Positions 1 through 9,739 of a stretch of DNA of 40,481 nt are shown here, piece by piece (the stretch's first letter is position 1; each line of letters opens with the position of its first letter). The stretch is taken from contig NW_005434416.1 in NCBI RefSeq assembly GCF_000315625.1, positions 4,847 through 45,327 on the forward strand. The letters are read 5' to 3'. The DNA comes from Guillardia theta CCMP2712 (taxonomy: Eukaryota > Cryptophyceae > Pyrenomonadales > Geminigeraceae). A model generated the notes under the pieces. The model saw only the letters and a program-made list of their open reading frames with translations, was not told the DNA's origin and did no database searches. Both the position numbers and the translations under genes were made by a program.

Positions 1-120
1 ACGGGGGGGGGGGGGGGGAAGAGGACGTGGAGGGGGAAGTGAAAGGGGGTGGGAGGAGCGAGGAGGAGGATGAGAGGAGGAAGCAGGGAGGAGGAGAGAG
101 GAGGTGACTTGAAGCCGCAG

Positions 121-180
121 GACATTGTGATCGTCCAGCGAGCTGCAGATCGAGTGCTCTACCTAGTGAAGAAAGAATAG
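121..180 (+). CDS. Last exon of an upstream gene (5' part outside window)
   Basis: A 19-codon reading frame plus TAG follows a plausible acceptor (gaagccgcag at 111-120). The peptide starts DIVIVQRAADRV and ends YLVKKE, which reads like an ordinary amphipathic helix rather than the purine-repeat translation around it. Bases 1-110 are purine-rich (poly-G, then AGG repeats), the same texture as the introns of the next gene, so they are probably intron. The product is not recognisable from 19 residues. The main doubt is that a 60-nt open frame can occur by chance. Confidence 0.4.
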   Translation, partial: DIVIVQRAADRVLYLVKKE

Positions 181-385
181 AGAAACAACACCAACCCATG
201 CTCACTCGCTTCTTCCTCTTCTGTCCTCCTGCTCCTCCTCTCCTCCTCCCTGCTTCTCCACTCCCCTCCACTTCGCCTCATACCCAGTCTCCCCCTTTGC
301 CGTCATTGCATGGCAAATCGCATCGATACTATCACCACCCCTCTTTTTCCAGGTCACACCACCGGTAGTGACTCGATCATCGGGA

Positions 386-1339
386 ATGGCAGGGAAACCA
401 GGGCCCCCGGGAGAGGAAGGGAGAGATGAGGCAGGAGGGGGAGGGAGGGAGGAGGAGAGGAGAGGAGAGGAGGAGGAGCGAAGAGAAGGAGAGAGCGGGG
501 CTGGAAGCGAGCAAGGGGGAGAGAGAGCCTTGAACGGGATCAATCACGATGAGAGGAAGAGGAAGGGAGAGGAAGAGGAGGACAGAGAGAGCAAGAGGGC
601 CAAGGGGCAGGACGATGGAGGAGGAGGAGGGGCAGAACAGGAGAGAGAAGGGTCTTCGGACAAGACTAAAGAGGTTCGACGGGAGAGCACAGCTTGCAAA
701 GCATTGTCGCAGATCTTCCGAGGGATGGCGCAAGGGAACGTGAAGGAGGAAGGAGCAGGTTGCATGATCGAGACCGCGCGAGCCTCTTCCATGTCCGACC
801 AGGAAGTGATCGTGGAAGGAAGAGACGCGATACTGTCCGAGCTCCAGCAGGCAACCGACAACTCAGTGAAGGACAGCAAGGTGCGCGTGCTCGCACGACT
901 GAGCATGGAGACGATGGAAGACGACAGCTCGTCTCTCTGCCTCCTCGTCCTTGCAAGCTCCAAGAACCCTCTCTCCCTTGCCTTCTCCTCCTGCTCCGTC
1001 GTGCTCGCTCTGGCTGACAGGCAGCAGCTGGTTGAGGTAGGGAATTCTTGACCTCCCACCATGCTCACTTGCTATGCAGTTGTGGGTCGGTGACTATGGG
1101 GAGACGAAAGAGGAGGAGGTGAGGAGCAAGGAGACGATGATGCGATGCCCGTGGTGGAGGGACGTCGTGAAGTTGCTCAGGTTTTCTCTTCCGATTGAAA
1201 CAGAGTCGGTAAGAGAAGGAGGAGAAGAGGAGGAGGAGGAGGTGGTGGTGGTGGTGGTGGGATGTTGAAGGTTGTGAAGATCGAACTTATTGATTCGGGA
1301 TGATGATGATAATGGTGGTGGTGGTGGTGGTGGTGGTGG

Positions 1340-1419
<80 letters not shown>

Positions 1420-2689
1420 CGCATAATGATAATGATTGTTAGAGCCTGCGGCAATTGCAACCTGATCGACTCGTCTTACTGCAGAATGTCCATTTTGAAC
1501 TTGCAAGGAGAGAGCAAGAGACGGGAAGTCTGACCATCGACTGCTCGTGGGAGGTAACGTTGAAACGTTTGGCCGTTACGATTGAGACAGAGGAAACGGA
1601 CAGGCCAGAGTGATCGGAGCGACACCCACATCCCTGCAGGAGGAGGAAGAGAAGTTACAACGAGAACAAGTTGAGAAGTCGATCCTAGGTGAAGGAGGAA
1701 AGGGAGAGAGAAGAGGAAGAGGGAAGGGGTGGGAGACAGTATAGGAGGGAACAGGGCAGAAAAGGGGACGCGCGTCAGGGTAGAGGAGGGGAGAGTAGGA
1801 GGGAGACGAGGGAATTCAAAGGAGGTAGAACAAGTGTAAAGGAGGTAGAGGATGAGGGGAGGCTGACGAGGAGAATTGGGGGAGGAAGTGAAAGAGGAGG
1901 ACATGATTGGTGTCATCAGCGTTCGACAAGGTCAGGTCGCATCTTTCGAGCGACAAGAAGTTCGACAAGTCCGCTCCTCTTCTCGTCAAGGTAGACGCTT
2001 CTTCCCCCTGGCAGCCCCTGACCGGTAAAGCAGATGATCAGCTCGGATCTCAGACAGGAGAATGCGAGCAAAGCTCTTGAGGCAGTCAGAGAAGCTATCG
2101 GAACAGGTGTGAAGAGAAGGAAGAGGACTGGGAGGAGGAGGAGGAGGAGGAGGAGGAGGAGGAGGAGGAGGAGGAGGGACATCGGTAAGGTGAAAGAGAA
2201 AGACACTTCAGAGGAGGAGGGGCAAGGGATGGGGAGAGGGAGGAGGAGGATACTCTGAGATCGCGTTCAGGGGAGCGAGCATTCGCAGACAGCACAAGAT
2301 CTTTGATCAAAGAGATCATCGACAGCGTCACTAACAAGGTCAGTCAGTGCTGAGTTGCGCGTCCGTGAGCTCATGTCGGGTCAGTCGGACATTTTCAAGA
2401 CGGTCACTGGCGACTTTGAGGCCTTGATCAAAGTCTGGAGCATCCTCTCTCACCTCTCCCACAAGCTGCGCACTGACGACTCGTTCGCGTACGCGAATGC
2501 GGCGAAGGAGGTGAGGGAGGAATGGGAAGGAGAGGGTGCGAGCAGGGAGGCGGGAGGGAAGTGGCAGCGATGGAAGGAGGACGTAGACGCAAGGAAGACG
2601 ATGCACAGAGAAGATAAAGATGATGACGGAGGTGGCAGAGGAAATAGAGATACAAAAGTTGGTGGTAGTGATTGAGGTGGCGTAGGGAT

Positions 2690-2723
<34 letters not shown>

Positions 2724-3511
2724 CGGATATTGACGTGCGCTGTTTCAGTTGCTCGTTCACTTGGAGGGATTGAACGATCAAGCGATTGCATCTGATTACA
2801 TCCGAGATGTGAGGAAATGCTTGTGTTGTGCTTGCTCCTGACGCTTCCCCGTCTTGCTTCCTCTTACCCTCCCTCTCCTCCTCCCTACGCTACTCTCAAC
2901 CCCTCATCTGGTTCACTTCCTTGTTTTCTCTTCTCATCGTCCCACCCCTCCTCGTCCTCCGCTACTCTCCCTTCCTTTCCTCTGCTTTCATCTTCCTTTT
3001 CTCCTGTATCTCCTTCTTTTCCTCGCTCCCTTTCTTGCGGACTACTCCGCTTCCTCGCGCTTCTCTTTCTCTTCCTCGCGCTTCTCCTTCTCTTCCTCGC
3101 GCTTCTCCTTCTCTTCCTTGCTCTGCTCCTCCACCACAAGCAAACTGGCGTCGCTCTCCTCACCTGCCTCAAAGTCATGGAGAAGAAGCACACGTTCGCC
3201 TGGTCTCGCACTCCCCTAGAGATGTGCCTCAAGGTCCTCGTTGACCCCAAGAAACGAGCCGCGTTTGGAAGCTCAAGAGAACAGGTCCTCCTCGTTAGCC
3301 GCTCCCCTCTCTCGTTACGTACCTGCGTCTTTGCCACCCTTCGTTCTTCGCCTTCGAGGCTCCCAAGTTCCTCTCCGCTGCTGACCTGTTACTTTCTCAG
3401 CTGGAGGATCTCATCAATCGTGTGCGCAAGAAGCGGGAGGGTCAAGTCTCGGAGGACTCCAAGCTTCACTACCAGTCCAGCGGCTTCCAGCACGGCAAAC
3501 GAGGATGGTGA
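386..3511 (+). CDS. Eleven-exon gene, 524-aa helical protein, probably nuclear; family not recognised
   Basis: Exons by hand: 386-1036, 1080-1208, 1485-1553, 1640-1688, 1920-1990, 2034-2106, 2289-2338, 2385-2510, 2749-2808, 3141-3284, 3359-3511. All have GT-AG borders and keep phase; the sum is 525 codons with the stop. The ATG at 386 is the first in frame. Residues 1-95 are Gly/Glu/Arg-rich low complexity with basic clusters (KRK near 58-60, SKRAK near 69-73) resembling a bipartite nuclear signal. The rest is mostly alpha-helical without transmembrane segments. The exon pair 2749-2808/3141-3284 has Leu/Val/Ile spacing reminiscent of the TFIIS N-terminal / LEDGF integrase-binding helical bundle; this is only a resemblance. 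Introns range from 43 to over 300 nt, the long ones filled with GGA, GAT or pyrimidine repeats. The weakest splice is the 3285 donor (gtcctc). The protein ends in a basic FQHGKRGW tail. Confidence 0.6.
1311..1420. repeat. (GTG)n/(ATG)n microsatellite in an intron
   Basis: About 28 bases of GTG triplets run straight into roughly 26 ATG triplets. The tract lies in intron 2 (1209-1484) of the gene above. Its translations (poly-Met, poly-His) are not coding. Confidence 0.9.
2129..2176. repeat. (GGA)n microsatellite in an intron
   Basis: About sixteen GGA triplets in the intron between the exons ending 2106 and starting 2289. A shorter (AGC)n tract sits in the intron at 2690-2721. Confidence 0.9.
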
Positions 3512-3518
3512 CCGGCCC

Positions 3519-3593
3519 CTGAGCCTTCAGTGTGGCGGCCCGGGGCGGCCCTCGGGCCCGGGCCGGGCCGGCCGCACTGACTTGAAGGCTCAG
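3519..3593. repeat. GC-rich imperfect hairpin just after the stop at 3511
   Basis: Left arm ctgagccttcagtg (3519-3532) pairs with the reverse complement of cactgacttgaaggctcag (3575-3593), with a small bulge. The centre is CCGGGCC-type self-complementary sequence that extends the stem. It begins 8 bases after the stop codon, so it would lie in the 3' UTR. It is also the left edge of a GC-rich island (3512-4560). Confidence 0.55.
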
Positions 3594-3716
3594 TGTAACC
3601 GGGCTTGAGGACAAGCAATCATTGAATCATGTTTCAAGTCCGTTTGGACTCTGAGAGTCGGTACCGTACAGTCACATGCCATGACTCGATGATCGGAACG
3701 GAACTTGACACAGTGG

Positions 3717-4527
3717 CTTTACTCAAAGTGAGTACGGTCCGAGGGGGCGTCACTGTAGTTTGTCATTGGGATGACTAGTAGGCCTCCCGGAGCCTCGGAG
3801 TCCCGGACCACCCAGTGCACACTGTCAGGTGACGCCGGTGGGCTGTCGGACCGTACTCAACTGGTGACCCGGCGTGCCGGGGGCCAGTGTGACGGAATAC
3901 AAGTTTGTTAGACTTGTACTAGTCCAAAGTCACGCAGATATCACATCGACCTTAGTTGTAGGGGACCTTAGTAAGACGGCTAGGAAAGCCCCCTCTTCGT
4001 CCCACACGCTACATGCCGCCTTGAAACACGTAAGTCGTCTTGGTTTACAGGAGAGTTTTTGTTAACTCGGCGCTATCTGACTGGCACGGCTGGCATACGT
4101 TCCATCACAGTGACCCTGGGCGCGCCGGCCGACCGTGCCCCGTGACCGTACGGTACGGTACTAGACGCCGGGTCGGCGGTCGGACAAACTCAGACACGCT
4201 CGGTCACTGACGTATCGGACTGCCACGCTAGTGCGGCGGCCCCGGTCCGGTACGGTCGTCGGACGGCACTGCAGGCTTCACGGGCCGGGCGCGGCCCGGC
4301 CGTGACGTGTAGCCTGGGCTGGTCTTTTGACTCAAACTCCTTAGTACGCCGAAGAATGCTGACTGACTTGACTGACAATGCGGCCCAAAGTTAAAAGTCT
4401 GTAATAAATTCACTTATGAGATGTTGGTGCTGCCCGAAATAGATTACACGGTTGGAGCGTTGACTAAACATTTGTACGAAGTCTTTTTTTCCGTTGCTTG
4501 TGAGAGTTTAACTTAACTTTGAGTAAA
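3717..4527. mobile_element. Possible 0.8-kb element with short terminal inverted repeats
   Basis: The segment starts ctttactcaaagt (3717-3729) and ends with the inverted form aactttgagtaaa (up to 4527). The same end sequence recurs at 8657, 8853 and 35744. No coding capacity is visible inside. The interior is GC-rich with many CAGTGAC/GTCACTG-like words. No clear target-site duplication was seen, so element status is inference from shared ends. Confidence 0.4.
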
Positions 4528-4773
4528 ACTCCAACCACGCAAGTGACCAGGCATACACCCCCCTGAAAGTAGGTCCGCAGCAAGGATACGGCTGCAGGGG
4601 GTAGGGTAGTGAAATGCACCAATGACCAAAGAACTTCGGAAGGGGGAGTTTGGGAGGGGTACTTGGTGTAGTCACCAGCAGGAGACGTGGGGGGTCTGCA
4701 ACAAAAACATTATAAGTCAGCAAGTTTCGGAACTGCGGTAGTGGGGTGATAGGGGTGGGGTAGGGAAGGGTAG

Positions 4774-4780
4774 TATAAGT
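4774..4780 (+). promoter_or_regulatory. TATA box of the first duplicated gene
   Basis: TATAAGT lies 47 bases upstream of the conserved ATGGTGAGATGA block at 4821. The second copy has TATAAAT at 9510 with a similar GTGGGATAGGG-like sequence before it. Conserved position in both copies supports a core promoter. Confidence 0.5.
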
Positions 4781-4820
4781 ACGCGGCGTTCTGCGAGGTT
4801 GAGGAATCCCTGCCGACAAC

Positions 4821-4902
4821 ATGGTGAGATGAAAAATGAAGAGAATGTGCGCAATGATGGTGACAAACGCCCGCCTGATGCGATGATGCAAGGTCTTGAT
4901 GA
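4821..4902 (+). repeat. Conserved 5' block of the duplicated gene pair (copy 1)
   Basis: About 82 bases starting ATGGTGAGATGA are nearly the same as 9549-9632. Frames are broken differently in the two copies (in-frame TGA here, open longer in the other), so it is more likely 5' UTR or intron than coding. ATG followed by GTGAGA could be a one-codon first exon plus donor; the cctccag/ttctcc junction near 5178 would be the acceptor. This is unproven. Confidence 0.5.
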
Positions 4903-4975
4903 TTGCTGCTGCTTATGATAATGATAGAGATATGATGATTATCATGATGATGGATATATGATGAGGATGATGACA

Positions 4976-5013
4976 ACGACGACGACGACGACAAGGATGA
5001 GGATGAGGATGAG

Positions 5014-5072
<59 letters not shown>

Positions 5073-5115
5073 TGACGACGATGAGGATGAGGATGACGAC
5101 GATGACGACGATAAC
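4976..5115. repeat. (GACGAT)n/(GATGAG)n microsatellite
   Basis: Imperfect GACGAC, GATGAG and GACGAT hexamers fill the leader of the first duplicated gene. The second copy lacks this expansion and has only scattered GATGAT there, so it arose after duplication or was lost in one copy. Confidence 0.9.
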
Positions 5116-5148
5116 GATGCATGCATGAATATCTTTTGGATGCGAAGC

Positions 5149-5433
5149 ATGGCTTTGCCTCTAACATTTGACCTCCAGTTCTCCGAAGTTGTCAGTGGCA
5201 CCCATGAGCCAAAGTTCACTTCCGAGTGGCCCACTACTACCATCAGCAACCAGAAGAGGGTCAGCGGCAACAAGGGAGCCAAGTGGAACTATGGTGACAA
5301 CTTTGGCGGAGGTGACGATTACAGCACCGATCACACCATCTTCGGCAACTTTGGTGTCAAGGACACTGCTTACAGTGGAAGCGACGGGATCAAGCTCTGC
5401 CCTGGCACGCACAACGCTGAGTGCTCCGGATAA
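5149..5433 (+). CDS. Small conserved protein of unknown function, paralogue 1 (94 aa)
   Basis: The start is set at an ATG whose position is conserved in the paralogue at 9740: both begin M-x-L-x-LTFDLQFS. Other shared blocks are WPTTTISN, WNYGDNFGGG, TDHTIFG and IKLC-x-GTHNAECSG, ending in identical cysteine spacing at the stop. The protein is rich in Gly, Asn, Thr, Ser and aromatic residues, which suggests a beta-rich, possibly extracellular or matrix protein, but no classical signal peptide is visible in this frame. A signal sequence could lie on an undetected upstream exon. AATAAA follows about 60 nt after the stop. The family is not recognised; reality of the gene rests on conservation between the two copies. 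Confidence 0.6.
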   Translation: MALPLTFDLQFSEVVSGTHEPKFTSEWPTTTISNQKRVSGNKGAKWNYGDNFGGGDDYSTDHTIFGNFGVKDTAYSGSDGIKLCPGTHNAECSG

Positions 5434-5830
5434 ACATAAACATCGGATGCAGACGGTTGATGCCAACCTCCCCACTCACACTGGGAACGAGAGACTAATA
5501 AACGTCTTTCTATTCTATTACCTACATGTCTCTCTTGTACGTGCGAGCGTGATGTGAAGATGGCTTACGAAGCCTTGAAGACGATGAGATGCTTGACTCG
5601 AGCAATCGTTATCACACAAGCACACACCAGTCGATGTGACCTGCCTTGACTGTGATACTCGCAAGGGCGACAGCACCGATGGCTGCGAGACAGAGTCTGA
5701 TGTCTGCTTGCCTGCTATCATCACTGATGAGTGTGCGAGGCTTGTTGTGGGTGCTGCCAGGTCGAGCACAGGGATACCTGGGAGAGCAACACGAGGCTGA
5801 ACGGCTGAGTCATGGCTGCAACGTTGAACG
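5434..5830 (+). repeat. Highly conserved 3' flank of the duplicated gene (copy 1)
   Basis: From the stop codon on, this flank matches 10058-10475 almost base for base for over 300 bases (about five substitutions counted across the first 310), then diverges around a small indel near 5750. It contains the poly(A) signal near 5495 and continues well past it. A Cys-containing open frame (TCLD..DSTDGCETE..DVCLPAIITDECARL) is shared by both copies and might be a separate exon. Confidence 0.8.
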
Positions 5831-6693
5831 AAAGCTTATCGGATGAAGATGATGTTATGGAGGAACCATGCCGCTGAGGACAGAGAGAACGGTGAGTTAT
5901 CAATGTAGTGCTTATTTTGCATGATTTATGTTTTCTCCCAGTCTAATTGTGTATGTCTCTACTAGTACATTTGAACACTATCACATCAAATTGTAGTGAT
6001 AGCTGCTGCAGGATTTCCCTCGGTCCTCCGCTCCCTGTATCTGCTCTGCGTCTGCACGTTCAACCATTGCCACTAGTGGAGGGAACCCATAGCGTGATGC
6101 CAAGGGCTTTCTGTCTTGCTTGGCATACCACCAACAGACAACTGGCTGCATTCAATTCTTGGCTTGTCTTGGACTGAATCCAGTGAATCAAACAACCAGC
6201 AAGTCAATGCAGCAACTCACCGCTCCTCGATTGCACTGGCATCATGCCTCGCACATCATCTCACCTATGGTATCGGAGCACGGCCAGTTTGAGCATCACA
6301 GCTTTGAAAACACATAGTGAAATCTCCTTGACGCTGCTGACCTCCTTATGCCCCGCCCCTTTGCTCGAAATTTCCAATTCGATTTGCCAGGTAAGGATCA
6401 ACACTGTCTTTGCAATAGTCTGAAACCATCCTCTCAGTGTAGCCTGCTGGTGGTGAGGGCCGGCACATGAAGGGAACAACTGTAGTAGTAGTAGTCTCAG
6501 ACCAGACCAGGGCGAAGAAACGCCTTCAGCGAGTTCAGATCCTCCTTGCTCCTGAGCATCGTTGTGAGAATTTTTCGCAAGGAGTCCTCCCGTATGTTTA
6601 TCAATATTATGGCAATGCAGGCAAGTTATTTCTGAAACATCAGCGAGAGACTCGGTCTTTTTCGGCCACTTCTGGGTTTCCCAGGGGGGCCCC

Positions 6694-8490
6694 TTGGCGA
6701 TGGCTCTCTTTGCGCACACCACCTTCCCCTCCCTGGTCAAAATCGCAGAGACCTTTCCCGACTGTGTCTTCCCGGCCTATGCGGATAACATGGCCGTTTT
6801 TGGAAAGCTCTCTGTTGCCACACAAGCCACTGCATCGCTGGTTGATACGTTGAAACAAGAGCTAGGATTGGAGATTCGAACATCAATCTAGCGAGTAACG
6901 GGCCATCCAAGAGCATATTTGCAGTAGGTACCAGGGCTTGCAGCAGTTTGCCTTGCAAGGCCAGGAGATCATCCTTGGAGGTAAGTCCTTTCAGCAAGAG
7001 TTTATCGCTGCAAAGGTGAAATTCCACCCTCCAATGCTTCTTACGTGGAATCTCCCCGGCCTTGACAGCTGCCCAGTGCAAGTGCTTTGACGTCGCGAGT
7101 TTCCGTCTTCTTACGAAGGTGTTTCAGTGGCCACAGCACCAGGCACAGGAGGGTTCATCCGACCTGCAACCTGCTCCTGACACCCCTCCGTCTGACCTTC
7201 AGTTCGCCTACTTCAAACGTCAGTTGCCTTTTGTGCTGGAGGAGATGGGTTCACCCCGGCAGGAGGTTGTGGCCTACACCGCATTCTGGTCTGCGACTGC
7301 CAAGTTTCTCAAATGGGCGGGAGACATTGCCATCTTCCAGCATTGGATTTTACCTACACCGCCACTCTTCCCGGAGTCCACCGGATCAATTCTGGCACTG
7401 AACTTCGAATCCACCAACCGCAGCAAGCGGACGCTGGGGATGTTGTCCCCATGCTGGCTGCCTTCTTGGACACTCACAGGCACTTGATGGAGCAGGCAAT
7501 CTCGGCGTACACCTCCTTGGCGGAGCTTCCTCAGGCGTGCGACAATGACTGGATCCCCTCGCCTGATTTGTTTGGGACGTCTGGTAGTGTGCTTTTCATC
7601 CCCGCTCAGCAGGAGCTCACGGCTCAATCCCTCATGGAGTTTCCTCGGTTCTGCAGTATTCGAGCTAACAATGATGAGCGCCAGCGATCTTTGTTGGCAC
7701 ATGAACTTTGTCTCAGTTTACCCCTCAGCGCACGATCTGGCACTCAATTATGTAAAGTACCAACCTTGGGATCTTTGAGCAGCAGCCCATCAGCTTGGTG
7801 GCTGCCGCTGACAAGTTTCTTCATGGACTGCCCATTGAACTCCCGCCGCACTGCGATACATGTCACCTTCTTCTCCGTCGTCCTGGAGGGACTACTCACA
7901 TGGCAACCTGCAGGCACCGCAGCCCATTATGGACTGATGCCCATGAGAAGTGCAATGCCGTCCTCAGTACCCTCATCAAAGATTCAGGAGTGAGATGCCG
8001 CGTCGACGTGCAAGGCGTTCCCGGCACCAGGCAGAACGTTTCCCAACATGGCCCTGAAGATCATCACGTAGGGAATTTTGAGCTCCCGCAATTGCAGGCC
8101 ACTGGAGGCGGATGGCATGGGTTGATCCTTGACTTCAGCATGTCACATGTTTCTGACTATGATGGAATACCGGACCAGGCTCTGAGCAAACTGCAGCAGC
8201 ACAGGGAGAGATCCGAGGGCATCGTAATGCATATGCTCAGCACGTCCCGCCAAAGGCCTTTCTTCCCATTATCGCCAGCACTGATGGCCTCTTGCAGGAC
8301 GATGCGTTGCGCTTTCTGTGGTGGCTGGCGGATCGCTCGGCGAACAAGGAAACGGCAGCGCTGGATGGTCTCTCGGCCTCGCAAGACGTCTCAGGTGATC
8401 CGACTTGCAAACACATCCGGTCCAGGATCTTCCGTCAGCTCAAGGCCTCCCTGTCACTCGCTGCCATAATCGCAGGTGCGTTCAGGTATG
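6694..8490 (+). pseudogene. Decayed non-LTR retrotransposon (reverse transcriptase to C-terminal Zn finger)
   Basis: The open frame at 6694-6891 carries VFPAYADNMAVFG followed by a helix and LKQELGLEI. This is the layout of the reverse transcriptase catalytic YADD block, with Asn replacing the second Asp. About 6930-7060 holds EIILGG...FIAAKV, like the segment after the catalytic block in LINE-type enzymes. A C-x2-C-x12-H-x3-C finger (around 7852-7912) then precedes GLILDFSMSH (about 8115), resembling the C-terminal end of such ORF2 proteins. These pieces lie in several frames with stops between, so the element is dead. Similar decayed sequence may reach back to about 5950. Confidence 0.65.
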
Positions 8491-8566
8491 CGTCTCATTC
8501 CTTCAGCGGCGGCCACAGCGACATCGCTTGCATTGCGCCGGGGAATGGTCCTGCTCGAAGTTGAGT

Positions 8567-8868
8567 GAAGGTATCAGTTAAGTTTGGGGGACAGCAGTCG
8601 GAAGGATGAGTTGGTTCTCGCTGTCTTTTTTTCTCTTCTCGGTGTGTGGGAGTGAACTTTACTCAAAGTTAAATTAAAATCAGTACGAGGACAATCAAAC
8701 TAGTAGGGACAGGGCCGATTGTCCTGGTACTGATTTTAACTTAACTTTGGCACTGCGCTCGTCAGGCTCCGGGGCCGACCCGGTCACCCACAAAAAGGCT
8801 TTTGGGTACGAACTTGGTCTGAAGCAAAAAAGATTGTAAGAGTGACAGTAGTAACTTAACTTTGAGTA
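8567..8868. mobile_element. Inverted-repeat element, copy A
   Basis: Bases 8573-8640, read as reverse complement, match 35650-35716 (GAGAAGAGAAAAGACAGCGA, then CCGACTGCTGTCCCCCAAAC). Next comes CTTTACTCAAAGTTAA (from 8657), then a 33-bp hairpin arm pair (8664-8696 and 8717-8749), and another copy of the end motif AACTTAACTTTGAGTA at 8853-8868. No protein is encoded. It looks like a small non-autonomous element, possibly nested copies. Confidence 0.6.
8664..8749. repeat. 33-bp near-perfect inverted repeat with 20-nt loop
   Basis: Left arm 8664-8696 and the reverse complement of right arm 8717-8749 differ at only two of 33 positions (arms begin CAAAGTTAA and end GGACAATC). The loop is 20 nt (8697-8716). 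This is long enough to extrude a cruciform or fold as an RNA hairpin. Confidence 0.85.
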
Positions 8869-8869
8869 G

Positions 8870-9500
8870 TATTAAAAATGTCAGTTGTTGTTGACCAAAC
8901 ATAAAATTCGAATAACCCGCTTCACTGGTGACCACCCACCCCTTCTCCCAGTACTTCGGAGTAAACTTACGGTGACTCAGCTACCCACCACCCAGTCTGC
9001 CATGCTGACCCTGCGTCTACCACCATCAACACTTGGAGGGGCAGGCTGTGGCTGTCACAGGCGATTTTATTAAGAGCGTTATCAGTCTGTCTCGCCCTAT
9101 GCCTGACCTCTTGATGCCGAGGTACCCCACCTCCCATGCCCGTCACACCTGAACCGTGGGGTGAGTCACGGGACCAGTTCAGTCAACTTTCCTAGAGTAC
9201 CGGTGGTCACTAAGTCCCGAAATAGATTTTTGTTCATAGAAGTGTTCTCGGTAGGTCCCGGAGTCCGCCCCCTCCCCCCTCCCCCTCCGGTACGGGGTAA
9301 GCCTGAGAGGGGGGGTTCCCTAGTGATAGTACCGGGTACAACGGTACCCCAGCGGTGAACCGGGTCTATTATCTTGCCTGACCTGGGAAAACGTAGAGGT
9401 GGGGGTACTAAGTAGTGAGGTACCATGATAGATTCGGAACTGTAGGGGTCAGGGTCGGGACTTGGACCATTATTGCGCAAGAGGAGAGGGGTGGGATAGG
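8870..9500. other. GC-rich/odd-composition intergenic island before the second duplicated gene
   Basis: No gene is seen. The stretch has runs of C and G (about 9268-9320), GTACCGG/CCGGTAC words and GTCAC/GTGAC words like the islands at 3512-4560, 10850-11390 and 29910-30440. Such an island also precedes the first duplicated gene. Confidence 0.4.
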
Positions 9501-9509
9501 GGACAGCAG

Positions 9510-9516
9510 TATAAAT
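9510..9516 (+). promoter_or_regulatory. TATA box of the second duplicated gene
   Basis: TATAAAT lies 39 bases before the conserved ATGGTGAGATGA block at 9549, matching the layout of copy 1. Confidence 0.5.
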
Positions 9517-9548
9517 ACGAGTGCAGATGAGATATCGTCACTGAGAAA

Positions 9549-9632
9549 ATGGTGAGATGAAAAAAGATGAATAGAATGCGCGCAATGATGCTGACAAACG
9601 CCCGCCTGATGCGATCATGCAAGGTCTTGATG
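9549..9632 (+). repeat. Conserved 5' block of the duplicated gene pair (copy 2)
   Basis: Nearly identical to 4821-4902. Here a short frame from the inner ATG stays open longer than in copy 1, so coding is not conserved. Confidence 0.5.
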
Positions 9633-9739
9633 AACACAAAGAACGACGGAGATTATGATGGAGATGATGATGGAGACGAATCGATGCCTGATGAATGTGA
9701 CGCATGATCATGATGGATGACTGTCTTGGAATGGGAAGC

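Noticed and set aside
1177-1533. Poly-His and poly-Met open frames
   Set aside because: They are translations of the (GTG)n/(ATG)n microsatellite inside an intron.
2817-3608. 263-codon Ser/Leu/Pro-rich plus frame
   Set aside because: Only its middle part (3141-3284) is exon; the rest is pyrimidine-rich intron and a different frame is used in the last exon.
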